From JAEUTH01 sp044230205 (GTDB taxonomy: Bacteria; Bacteroidota; Bacteroidia; AKYH767-A; OLB10), in assembly GCA_044230205.1 (NCBI GenBank), contig JBGARN010000072.1, positions 1 to 22,616 of the forward strand: 22,616 nucleotides of DNA. The letters run 5' to 3'. Shown in pieces: positions 1 through 8,439 of this stretch. Made by a program: the position numbers and the translations under genes. Each line of letters begins with the position of its first letter. The stretch's first letter is position 1. The notes under the pieces are model-generated. The model searched no databases and was not told the DNA's origin. It saw nothing but the letters and a program-made list of their open reading frames with translations.

Positions 1-1
1 A

Positions 2-637
2 GTAGCAACCGGTAAGCCTGAGGCTGTCGATGTATTTGAACCGCTGCGAGTGGCAAAGTCAGTTAAACTGATGAATGTAAAACATTGTGTGATTACATCA
101 GTTGATCGCGATGATCTTAAGGATGGTGGCGCAGCCATTTGGGTTGAAACTATTCGGTCAGTAAGAAGAATTTCTCCGGGAACAACAATGGAAACGCTAA
201 TTGGTGATTTCCAGGGAAAATGGGAAAACCTTGAGTTGGTTATAAATGAAAAACCCGAAATTATCTCTCATAATTTAGAAACAGTAAGGCGATTAACCAA
301 ACAGGTTAGAGTGCAGGCTAAATACGATAGGAGCCTCGAGGTATTAAAAAGAATTAGTGACTCAGGAGCGAGAGCAAAATCAGGTATAATGTTGGGGTTA
401 GGTGAAAGTGAAGATGAGATAATTGAAAGTATTAACGACTTACGCAACAATGGAGTTCATATTTTAACATTGGGCCAGTACCTTCAGCCAACAAAAAATC
501 ACTTACCTGTGGCATCATATATACATCCCGATTCATTTAAACGCTATAAAGAACTGGCACTTTCTTTGGGCTTCAAATATGTTGAAAGCGGCCCGCTTGT
601 AAGGTCATCCTATCATGCTGAAAAGCATATGTTCTAG
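2..637 (+). CDS. lipA: Lipoyl synthase, C-terminal part (5' end outside window)
   Basis: Radical-SAM enzyme that inserts two sulfurs into protein-bound octanoyl groups to make lipoyl cofactors, acting in the cytoplasm on 2-oxoacid dehydrogenases and the glycine cleavage system. About 211 residues are visible, and the frame is open to the left edge. A GTG at position 50 is an internal Val codon, because family-conserved sequence (GKPEAVDVFEP) continues upstream of it. Visible family blocks are ITSVDRDDLKDGGA, SHNLETV, KSGIMLGLGE, LTLGQYLQPTKNHLPV and the terminal VRSSYHA, whose serine is a known ligand of the auxiliary iron-sulfur cluster. By comparison with known LipA, the missing part holds both cysteine clusters (the auxiliary-cluster motif and the radical-SAM CxxxCxxC), so the window opens just after the latter. 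gap follows 48 bases downstream on the same strand. Confidence 0.96.
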   Translation, partial: VATGKPEAVDVFEPLRVAKSVKLMNVKHCVITSVDRDDLKDGGAAIWVETIRSVRRISPGTTMETLIGDFQGKWENLELVINEKPEIISHNLETVRRLTKQVRVQAKYDRSLEVLKRISDSGARAKSGIMLGLGESEDEIIESINDLRNNGVHILTLGQYLQPTKNHLPVASYIHPDSFKRYKELALSLGFKYVESGPLVRSSYHAEKHMF

Positions 638-685
638 ATGCTGGGTATGTTCCATTTATTATTAAGAAATTTAAAATAAAACTAT

Positions 686-1699
686 ATGATAAGAGTAGCA
701 ATAAGTGGCTTTGGAAGAATCGGACGGACAGTTTTCAGAAACCTGGTTAGTTATAAGAATATTGAAGTAGTGGCAATTAATGATCTTACCACACCTTCAA
801 TTTTGGCTCATCTTTTAAAGTATGATTCCATTCACGGAATTTTTAACAAAACAATTAGTAGCACTGATAATGAATTAGTAGTTGATGGAAAATCAATTGC
901 AATGTTCGCTGAGCGTGAGCCGGAAAACTTGCCATGGGGAAAATTAGGTATTGATGTATTGATTGAATCGACCGGAAAATTTACAAAAGAAGAGGGTGCC
1001 GGTAAGCATATTACAGCCGGTGCAAAAAAGGTTATTATATCTGCACCTGCATCAGGCAATATTAAATCAGTTGTGTTAGGAGTAAATGATCATATACTTG
1101 ACGGTAGCGAAAAAATAATTTCCAATGCTTCGTGCACTACCAATAATGCAGCACCCATGATTAAATTACTGAATGATAATTGGGGAGTTGAAAGTGCATT
1201 TATTTCTACCATACACGCTTATACAAGCGATCAGAATCTTCATGATTCACCACATAAGGATTTAAGAAGAGCCCGTGCAGCGGCACATTCTATTATTCCA
1301 ACCACAACTGGTGCTGCAAAAGCTATTACAGTAATTTTTCCTGAATTGAAGGGCAATATGGGAGGTGCTGGTATTCGTGTTCCGGTAATTGATGGGTCTA
1401 TGACTGACATTACTTGCATTCTAAAAAACCAGGCTGATGTTTCTTCAATTAATGCTGTTTTTAAAGCAGCGGCAAATTCAACCATGAAAGGTATACTTGA
1501 ATACACAGAAGATCCTATCGTTAGTCGTGATATTATTGGTAATACGCATTCGTGCATATTTGATGCATTGCTTACTACTGTTGTTGGTCGTATGGTAAAA
1601 GTGGTGGGTTGGTATGATAATGAAATGGGCTATTCTACTCGCCTGGCTGAGTTGGTTGAAAAGGTTGGAGTTAGCATTCCGCAATCAATGAATGCCTGA
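686..1699 (+). CDS. gap: Type I glyceraldehyde-3-phosphate dehydrogenase
   Basis: Cytoplasmic glycolytic enzyme that oxidises and phosphorylates glyceraldehyde 3-phosphate to 1,3-bisphosphoglycerate. At 337 residues it has the normal family length. The N-terminal Rossmann motif is GFGRIGR (residues 8-14). Asp33 after the second strand (INDLT) suggests a preference for NAD over NADP. The active site is NASCTTNN with catalytic Cys150, and the base is His177 in STIHAYTSDQ. The phosphate-binding stretch HKDLRRARAAAHSIIPTTTGAAKA and the C-terminal WYDNEMGYS are intact. The position after CTTN is Asn instead of the common Cys/Ser/Ala; this is a non-catalytic site. It follows lipA on the same strand and ends two bases before the convergent LpxH-type gene. 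No promoter is obvious in the 48-base gap, so co-transcription with lipA is possible. Confidence 0.97.
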   Translation: MIRVAISGFGRIGRTVFRNLVSYKNIEVVAINDLTTPSILAHLLKYDSIHGIFNKTISSTDNELVVDGKSIAMFAEREPENLPWGKLGIDVLIESTGKFTKEEGAGKHITAGAKKVIISAPASGNIKSVVLGVNDHILDGSEKIISNASCTTNNAAPMIKLLNDNWGVESAFISTIHAYTSDQNLHDSPHKDLRRARAAAHSIIPTTTGAAKAITVIFPELKGNMGGAGIRVPVIDGSMTDITCILKNQADVSSINAVFKAAANSTMKGILEYTEDPIVSRDIIGNTHSCIFDALLTTVVGRMVKVVGWYDNEMGYSTRLAELVEKVGVSIPQSMNA

Positions 1700-1701
1700 T
1701 T

Positions 1702-2448
1702 TTATTTTTCGAATTCCTTTAGGTAAAGCTGTTCGCCATCAAACTCAGCATAGGAACTGTTGTTGATCCATTCGCCCAGGTTAATGTATCGCGATGACTT
1801 CCCGATATTTTTATCAATTACCAAATGACGGTGGCCAAAAATAAAATAATCGATTTGCTCTTTCTTTAAATATTCGTTACAGAATATCATCAGAAATTCT
1901 TTGTCATCACCAAGCCATGTTTCATCTGATGTTCCTGTTGCTACCCGGCTTTTGCGGCTGAAATATTTTGCAAGCCAGGCTCCAAAATTCGGATGAAACC
2001 TGGCAAATAGCCACTGTGAAATTTTACTGGAAAAAACCCTTTTGATAAATTTATATCCATAGTCACCAGGACCAAGACCATCTCCATGGCCAATAAAGAA
2101 TTTATGATTGTTGTAAGTTCTTATAACCGGTTCACGGTAAATAGTAAGCCCGATTTCTTTGGGCAGGTATTCAAAAACCCACATATCATGATTCCCGGTA
2201 AAATAGTGGATTGTAACTCCTGAATCACTCAACTCAGCAAGTTTGCCCAATAACCTTACATGCCCTGGAGGCACAGCATGCCTGTATTCAAACCAAAAAT
2301 CGAACACATCTCCCAACAGGTAAAGTTCAGAAGCATCAGGCTTAATCATATCAAGCCACCTGACGATTTTTTTTTCGCGCTCTAAACTCCTTTCATAATC
2401 AGGAACACCTAAGTGGAAATCAGAAATAAAATAAATCTTGTTTCGCAT
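1702..2448 (-). CDS. lpxH: UDP-2,3-diacylglucosamine hydrolase (LpxH-type metallophosphoesterase)
   Basis: Calcineurin-like phosphoesterase predicted to cleave UDP-2,3-diacylglucosamine to lipid X and UMP at the inner face of the inner membrane, in lipid A synthesis. All metal-ligand motifs are present in order: DFH (Asp10, His12), GD (Asp47), GNHD (Asn86, His87), GHGD (His121) and GHRH (His206, His208). The spacing follows E. coli LpxH. The stretch after GHGD (about residues 124-175) is the family's helical lipid-binding insert. Length is 248 residues. The start lies 9 bases after the stop of the M1 peptidase gene on the same strand, so the two are probably co-transcribed. The gene is convergent with gap, leaving only two bases between the stops and no room for a separate terminator. 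Assignment to LpxH rather than another metallophosphoesterase rests on the insert and overall pattern. Confidence 0.88.
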   Translation of the reverse strand: MRNKIYFISDFHLGVPDYERSLEREKKIVRWLDMIKPDASELYLLGDVFDFWFEYRHAVPPGHVRLLGKLAELSDSGVTIHYFTGNHDMWVFEYLPKEIGLTIYREPVIRTYNNHKFFIGHGDGLGPGDYGYKFIKRVFSSKISQWLFARFHPNFGAWLAKYFSRKSRVATGTSDETWLGDDKEFLMIFCNEYLKKEQIDYFIFGHRHLVIDKNIGKSSRYINLGEWINNSSYAEFDGEQLYLKEFEK

Positions 2449-2457
2449 AGCGCTGTA

Positions 2458-5388
2458 TTACTGATTAAAAAGTTGCCGTTGTAATTTTAAAGGATTCATC
2501 AAATTAAAGTTAAGCTGAAACCTTATGCGTTCACCAAATTTATCAACACTGTTTGCTGATAAGTTCTTACTAATATCGCTTGAATAAAATAAGGGAAAAT
2601 AAACTTCAGCTACATCTCTTATCAACCATATACCTATACCGCCATTATACATCAGCGCTTTAGAACCTTCGTAGGCATTTTTTGCATTAGAGTAGGTGCC
2701 AAAATCAGTATAAAGCATTGCAGGTAAACCCGGAACAGTTATTTTAATATTTAGAGAGGCAATCCATTTATCAGTTTGACCCACAGCAGTATTTACTTTA
2801 AATGCCCCGTCATATTCAGCAAATTGCCGCGAACCAATTTTTGAATTATCAGTTTCAGTGCGCGCAAAATAAATTTCATTAAACAGGTAATCATCAAAAC
2901 CATTGAACGCACTCATCCTGAAATTGACATTAGCATCTGTTTTATAATAAATAAAGCTTCCTGTAAAGAAACGCAATGAAATTCCCTTTCGTCTTTTTTT
3001 GTAACTGAAATTATAGTTTGCTTCGATTGATGTTTTCATATACTCTTCTCCCGTTTGCAAGTTGGCTGATAAATCAAGGGGGTCAAGTGTTCGCTTGTTG
3101 TCAAGACGATAGATTAATTCATTGTAATATGCATTTTCAGAAGATTGTGTTACAGAATTGCCCTCACGAACAAATACATTATCTGATGTTACAAAGTAGT
3201 TCTTTAAAATTATTTTATGGGTAATGTCAGCTGTTGCATTTTTTCTGAATTGCAGTTCTGCATCAGGTTGAATTTTGGTGTAACCGTAAAAAAAAGTTTG
3301 CTGTGGATCTACATTGCTATAAGTTGTTTTCCCAATGTTATAATGATTTATGATAACATTAAATTTCAGGTTTAATTGTTCGCTGAAATAATGTTGGTAT
3401 GAAAGCGAAGCAGAGCCGTTAAGCGAATTGGTGTTAATGCCGTACATTGGCATAACTGTATATTCCACTTGTTTTGGAATAATTCCCGTATTATGAAAAA
3501 TAATACCGGGCATAAACTTATCGTAGTTGTTCCAGCCAATCACCGGTGAGAAATAAATTTCGGTAAAACGAGGTTGCTCAATGCCTGAAAAAAATTTCAG
3601 TTTCAACGGTTCTGTTTTTTTAAACAAACCATTGGTACGGATAAAATTATTTTTGTGATTAACATCTGTTAGACCATAAAATGCTGATAGGGTTACAGGT
3701 GAGGCAATAGAGCCATTGTTTTTTAGGGTAACATTATATATACTGTCTTTTTCATTTCCTACTTTGCAGATCTTATAGTCAACTTTTTTATTCGTAGAAA
3801 TTAAATCGTCAAAAAACCAGTTCAATTTTCTTCCTGATGTTCCTTCAATGCTCGACCGAAGATGCACAGGCGAAGGATGCTTAAACTTCCAATCTGAAAA
3901 ATAATTTTGCATGCATTTTTTGAATAAACTATCACCCAAAACCTCCTTTAGATAATCAAAAACAATAGCTGTTTTTTTATACATTATTACTCCATAGTTA
4001 ATTTCAGTAAAACTGGTTGAAGGCAAATTCAAAGGTTGATTGTTCCATGTGCGGGCGCTGAAAAGGTATTCATTCAAATTCATGGCTTTGTAATCAAATT
4101 GATCAGCACCCAATAGTTTACCAAATATTCCGATACCCTCCATTTCGTTTTTATTGCCAAATAGATGCGGGGGATATTTATGCAATACGTATTGCATTTC
4201 GTAGTATGAATTTATTCCTTCATCCATCCATCCATTCATACGTTCATTATTACCCAACATTCCATAAAACCAATTGTGCCCGATTTCATGTGTAATCACA
4301 ACTTCTAACATAAATGGTGAAAAGGATTGACCAATTACAGTTACATTAGGATACTCCATACCTGTGCCGGCACTAATGGTTCCGTCTACCGCTGTTACCT
4401 GGTTGTAAGGATACTCGCCAATTTGTGATGAATAAAAGTCAATTGCATCGTGCATATATTCAATTGACTTACTCCATAGTTCAGGTTCGGAGTTGGTAAA
4501 CATGCTCCACAGCGTTACTTTCCTTTTAGAGGATGGCAATTCCACTTCACCTTTCAATACGTGATAGCGCTTATCAGCAAACCAGGCAAAATCATGAACA
4601 TTATCTTGCTTATAGGTAAGTGTTTTAAATGCATTGTCACTCCTGGGAAAACTCATGTCATTAGTGAATGAACTGATTTTTGAAGTTTCAAGTGCTTTCT
4701 GCTCCAGAAATTGCAATTCTTCACTGTTCTGTAAGTCGCCTGTTGCAGCTACAATATAATTTGCTGGTAAGGTTATGTTTACCTCAAACGAACCAAACTC
4801 TGAAAAAAATTCACCCTGGTTAAGATAAGGCATGGCATGCCAACCGAGTTGATCAAAAACAGCAGGTTTGGGAAACCATTGAGTAATCATATATGCCTGG
4901 TCTAAATGGCCAAGCCTGGAAAACTTAGCTGAGGGAAGCTTTAAATAAAAAGGTGTTGTAATTATAGCTGACATACCAGGTTGCAAAGGTTCATTTAAAA
5001 TAAGTTTGCAAATGTCTATGTGTTGAGAATCCGGCATCCATTGTATTGGTTGCTGGTTAATTCTGAAATCAAGGCTGTCAATAAATCCTCGTTCATCTTC
5101 GCTGGCGAAAAACAATTCTGTTTCGCCATTTTTAACCAGCTGTTTGCAAAGAGCTGTTTCGCGATTTTTATAAGCGTTAGGCCAAAGGTGAAAGTAAAGC
5201 TCAGTTAAGGCCTGCTGCGAATTGTTTTTGTAAATAATAGTTTCTGATGCTGACAAACTATGGCGCTTGTCATTGAGCGTTACATCAATTTTATAATTTA
5301 CTTCTTGTTGAAAGTATTGCGCAGAGCAAGTATGAAAAATGAAAATGTTACATGTACATGCTAACAGGAAAAGTGTCTTTATCCGCAT
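2458..5388 (-). CDS. Exported M1-family zinc metallopeptidase with C-terminal beta-barrel-like region
   Basis: Signal peptide at residues 1-23 (hydrophobic core, probable cleavage after CSA before Gln24). Residues about 25-550 form an M1 (aminopeptidase N/leukotriene A4 hydrolase-like) module: the zinc site is HEIGH at 367-371 with the third ligand Glu390, an exact HEXXH-X18-E. The substrate-anchoring motif normally written GxMEN is GTGMEYP here (Met344), a variant that may alter N-terminal amine recognition. From about residue 620 to 976 the sequence is made of alternating hydrophobic strands with aromatic residues and Gly/Asn turns, ending in the strand IRFQLNFNLMN. This looks like an outer-membrane barrel and not like a T9SS sorting domain. 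I infer an outer-membrane-anchored peptidase. It lies 101 bases downstream of the amylase gene across a hairpin, and lpxH follows 9 bases later. Substrate is unknown. Confidence 0.88.
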   Translation of the reverse strand: MRIKTLFLLACTCNIFIFHTCSAQYFQQEVNYKIDVTLNDKRHSLSASETIIYKNNSQQALTELYFHLWPNAYKNRETALCKQLVKNGETELFFASEDERGFIDSLDFRINQQPIQWMPDSQHIDICKLILNEPLQPGMSAIITTPFYLKLPSAKFSRLGHLDQAYMITQWFPKPAVFDQLGWHAMPYLNQGEFFSEFGSFEVNITLPANYIVAATGDLQNSEELQFLEQKALETSKISSFTNDMSFPRSDNAFKTLTYKQDNVHDFAWFADKRYHVLKGEVELPSSKRKVTLWSMFTNSEPELWSKSIEYMHDAIDFYSSQIGEYPYNQVTAVDGTISAGTGMEYPNVTVIGQSFSPFMLEVVITHEIGHNWFYGMLGNNERMNGWMDEGINSYYEMQYVLHKYPPHLFGNKNEMEGIGIFGKLLGADQFDYKAMNLNEYLFSARTWNNQPLNLPSTSFTEINYGVIMYKKTAIVFDYLKEVLGDSLFKKCMQNYFSDWKFKHPSPVHLRSSIEGTSGRKLNWFFDDLISTNKKVDYKICKVGNEKDSIYNVTLKNNGSIASPVTLSAFYGLTDVNHKNNFIRTNGLFKKTEPLKLKFFSGIEQPRFTEIYFSPVIGWNNYDKFMPGIIFHNTGIIPKQVEYTVMPMYGINTNSLNGSASLSYQHYFSEQLNLKFNVIINHYNIGKTTYSNVDPQQTFFYGYTKIQPDAELQFRKNATADITHKIILKNYFVTSDNVFVREGNSVTQSSENAYYNELIYRLDNKRTLDPLDLSANLQTGEEYMKTSIEANYNFSYKKRRKGISLRFFTGSFIYYKTDANVNFRMSAFNGFDDYLFNEIYFARTETDNSKIGSRQFAEYDGAFKVNTAVGQTDKWIASLNIKITVPGLPAMLYTDFGTYSNAKNAYEGSKALMYNGGIGIWLIRDVAEVYFPLFYSSDISKNLSANSVDKFGERIRFQLNFNLMNPLKLQRQLFNQ

Positions 5389-5440
5389 ACCGTTTTTTTA
5401 ATGCGGGTTAAATTTATAATAAAATTGGCGCCTGATATGA

Positions 5441-5471
5441 AAGCCCGCAGATGACGAATAAATGCGGGCCT
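5441..5471 (-). terminator. GC-rich hairpin after the amylase gene
   Basis: Between the amylase stop and the M1 peptidase start. The arms GCCCGCA (5443-5449) and TGCGGGC (5463-5469) are perfect complements, extended by two pairs that include one wobble, around a 13-base loop. On the minus strand the stem is followed only by TTTC, so it is a weak intrinsic terminator or an mRNA-stabilising end that may allow read-through into the peptidase gene. A second copy of AATGCGGG at 5400-5407 could pair with the same arm. Confidence 0.5.
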
Positions 5472-5489
5472 CCATAAAAAATCTAATTC

Positions 5490-8345
5490 TTATTGCTGAA
5501 CTATAATTTTATTGCAGTAAGTTTTATTGCCTGTGGTAAGTATATAAAAGTACATGCCGTTACTTACTTTATTACCGCTGTCATTTGTCAAATTCCAGTT
5601 TAATTCATAGTGCCCGGTTGTTTGTCTCCCTAATGCAGCTGATTTAACTTTTATTCCTGATGAATTAAATATGGCCAATGTTACATCGCAGGTTTGTGTT
5701 AAATCATATGCTATAGTTGTAGAATTAATTGAAGGGTTGGGATATGCCTTAAAATAATTTATTACTTCAGACGGGTAATCTTCAACTCCCAGGTTAATTG
5801 CAAATGGCGGAATGTGTACGTTGGTGTATAATCTGTATTCACCGTGATCTAATGTAACAGGATCGTGAACATTATTTACATATATACTATCGCCAGTAAA
5901 GTAATTATACCACCAGCCGGTAGACTGAAAATTTGGATCCATATTACCTGATGTTATTCCGAAATTTCCGAGTATGGTAACATACATTGAAGGATCATTC
6001 AGGTGCAACCGTTTAAACTGTCCGTTGAATTGTATCTGGTAATTGGTTGTTGAAAAAACCGGGTAATTGGTTTTTAGCATATTTAATGAAGCAAATACAT
6101 TATAGAGTTTACGTTTTGCGAACTGTGTATAATAGTTCCACTTAATTGGTTTCGGGTCTACACGGCATGCAGTATTAATGGTGCCATTCGAACAGTAATT
6201 AATGGAATAATCGTAGCCTACTTCACCAAACTGCCAAATCATTTTTGGACCCGGAATCGGAATAAAAAAAGCAGCAGCCAGTTCCACACGCGCCAAACCG
6301 GTAATAGTATCTTTAATATCATAAGCAGGTGCACTACCTGAATTGCCATATTGAATATTCTTATACATCAGCCGTTCTTCGTCATGGCTTTCCATATAGC
6401 TTACCAGTGATGGCTGATTCCAGCCGCGCTGCTGATAGGATGCCCAACTGAAATTAGAAGTATTAACCCAGCCCATAGTGGCTTCGTTGTAGTTATAATT
6501 TGAATTACCCCAAAGCATAATTCCCTGGTTAGCATAAACAGTTTCTTCACTGTTATCAGCAAACAGCTCCAGTATTTTATAAGCCCCCGCACTTACCGAG
6601 TCGATATGCGCGCACATGCGTGTGATGTTATACACACGCGATGCATCATATTGTCCCCACAATCCGATGTTGCCAACAGAATAAGTTTGCGTAAATCCTT
6701 TTGCGAGATCAAACCTGTATCCATCTATTTTATATTCCTGCAGCCAGTATTCGGTAAAGCGGTCAACAAAGTAACGTGTATCGGGTGAGTCGTGGTTGAA
6801 GTCATTGCCTACATTAAAATCATGTGTTGCAGTTTGATTGAGCCAGGGATTATTGGCAGCAGGTTGGTTAAGTGTGCTGTTCCAGTACAACATTGCAAAT
6901 GGTGATGTTCCCATGCAATGGTTTAATACCACATCCATAATTACAGCTATTCCGCGCTGATGGCAGGCATCAATAAACTCCTTAAACTTATTTTTAGTGC
7001 CGTAATACTTATCAGGTGCGAAATAATAATTTGGATTATATCCCCAGCTGATGTTTCCTTCAAATTCACTTGGAGGCATTAGCTCAATGGCGTTAATACC
7101 TAATTGTTGTAAATAATCTAAAGTGTCAATTAATGTCTGATAATTGTGTTTGGCAATAAAATCGCGAACCAATAATTCATAAATCACTAATTTTTCTTTT
7201 GGAGGTTTTGTAAATGAAGTAATATTCCAGTTATACGGAACCTGTGCAGTTTGTAAAACACTAACAATGCCAGTTGTTAAGTTGGTAGGATATGGAGTTT
7301 TGTTTGGATACGTGCTATTGTCAATTGAAAAATCGTTCCATGGATCAACTATTTTATCTGCATATGGATCTACAATCCGTATTGATGCATCTACAAAATA
7401 CTGGTAGGTATATTCCTGCAATGGAGTAAGTCCATTGATTTGTAACCAATAATGTTTTCCATCAGGATCGCGGTTCATATAATAGCCTGTATTAACCTGC
7501 CAGTTATTAAATGATCCTATAACATAAACAAAATTTTTATTGGGTGCATATAAATTCAGAATAACCGTAGAGTCATTTATATAAGTAATGCCATCCTTGG
7601 TATTAGGAGGTAATGGTGAAATATTCAAAGGCGGGTTCACCACAAATGAAAAAGAATCTACCTTGGTAGTGATTCCATCAGTACCATAAAAGTGAATCCA
7701 GTTAAGCCCTGTTTGTGTTGCAGTTATAGTATGCGAAAGTGAGTCGGCATTGGTTAACGAAGTAATTAAGTTATTATTCAGGTAAAGAGATAGATTGCAT
7801 GTTTGCGATGCCAGCCCTGTAAAGGATATTGTGCCACCGTTAGCCACCACCAGCACATTACTTGGTAAATTATCGGGTTGCTTAATTTTTACGTTTAAAC
7901 CGGCATCATAAATAGGAATGAATATATCACTGCCATCAACATTACGGCCAACTATGGTTGAAGTTGAGTTTCTGAAAACATATGCAACTTTTAATATGGT
8001 TTCACTTACCGGTACATTATAATAATTCCGTACATGAAATTTTATTTTAAACAAATTACCTCCAAGAGGAGTTAATTGGGTTGCAGGGTCATTTACACCC
8101 CAGCTGCTTTTTACGTGTTTCCAGTCTGAAGGACTCACACTTAAATTGGTAATAACGCCAGTGTGCGCATATATGGGCGAAACATTGTTTAACGCACCAT
8201 TACCCTGGTCAGCATAATAATAAACAGTGAGGGAATCATTATCAGTACAGAAGTAAGGTTCCCAGGTAACCGGCTGTTGCGCTTTAGCAATAAATAAATA
8301 GAGGCAGCTAAATAGCGCTGATAATATGGTGAGTTTTAATTTCAT
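5490..8345 (-). CDS. Secreted GH13 alpha-amylase family protein with T9SS type A sorting domain
   Basis: Cleaves alpha-1,4-glucan (starch or glycogen) outside the cell. Signal peptide at residues 1-22 (ends AKAQ). Residues about 25-250 form beta-rich Ig-like regions. Residues about 265-345 form a CBM48/early-set-like module (VIGSFNNW, then an aromatic-rich stretch). The GH13 barrel spans roughly 385-800: region I DVVLNH (471-476), nucleophile Asp546 in DGYRFDLAKGF, acid/base Glu593 in ILELFAD, and the third acidic residue Asp655 in SHDEER. All three catalytic residues are present. The last 80 or so residues are a T9SS type A domain beginning YPNPS and ending NGMYFYIL..KIIVQQ, so export goes through the type IX system. 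It lies 94 bases downstream of the starch-binding-like gene and is probably in one transcript with it. Exact specificity (amylase, neopullulanase, branching-type) cannot be read from sequence alone. Confidence 0.93.
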   Translation of the reverse strand: MKLKLTILSALFSCLYLFIAKAQQPVTWEPYFCTDNDSLTVYYYADQGNGALNNVSPIYAHTGVITNLSVSPSDWKHVKSSWGVNDPATQLTPLGGNLFKIKFHVRNYYNVPVSETILKVAYVFRNSTSTIVGRNVDGSDIFIPIYDAGLNVKIKQPDNLPSNVLVVANGGTISFTGLASQTCNLSLYLNNNLITSLTNADSLSHTITATQTGLNWIHFYGTDGITTKVDSFSFVVNPPLNISPLPPNTKDGITYINDSTVILNLYAPNKNFVYVIGSFNNWQVNTGYYMNRDPDGKHYWLQINGLTPLQEYTYQYFVDASIRIVDPYADKIVDPWNDFSIDNSTYPNKTPYPTNLTTGIVSVLQTAQVPYNWNITSFTKPPKEKLVIYELLVRDFIAKHNYQTLIDTLDYLQQLGINAIELMPPSEFEGNISWGYNPNYYFAPDKYYGTKNKFKEFIDACHQRGIAVIMDVVLNHCMGTSPFAMLYWNSTLNQPAANNPWLNQTATHDFNVGNDFNHDSPDTRYFVDRFTEYWLQEYKIDGYRFDLAKGFTQTYSVGNIGLWGQYDASRVYNITRMCAHIDSVSAGAYKILELFADNSEETVYANQGIMLWGNSNYNYNEATMGWVNTSNFSWASYQQRGWNQPSLVSYMESHDEERLMYKNIQYGNSGSAPAYDIKDTITGLARVELAAAFFIPIPGPKMIWQFGEVGYDYSINYCSNGTINTACRVDPKPIKWNYYTQFAKRKLYNVFASLNMLKTNYPVFSTTNYQIQFNGQFKRLHLNDPSMYVTILGNFGITSGNMDPNFQSTGWWYNYFTGDSIYVNNVHDPVTLDHGEYRLYTNVHIPPFAINLGVEDYPSEVINYFKAYPNPSINSTTIAYDLTQTCDVTLAIFNSSGIKVKSAALGRQTTGHYELNWNLTNDSGNKVSNGMYFYILTTGNKTYCNKIIVQQ

Positions 8346-8397
8346 CCGATATAGAGTATGAGTAAGTTAATGATTGTAACAAGTAAAATGCCGGTTG

Positions 8398-8434
8398 GTT
8401 TTCATGTCTTACCGCGGATGAAAAGCATGAAAAC
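8398..8434 (-). other. Stem-loop between starch-binding-like gene and amylase gene
   Basis: Perfect 9-bp arms GTTTTCATG (8398-8406) and CATGAAAAC (8426-8434) enclose a 19-base loop. No T-run follows on the minus strand, so it is more likely an mRNA processing or stability element separating the two genes of one transcript than a terminator. It could lower amylase expression relative to the upstream gene. The function is inference. Confidence 0.4.
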
Positions 8435-8439
8435 TTTCT

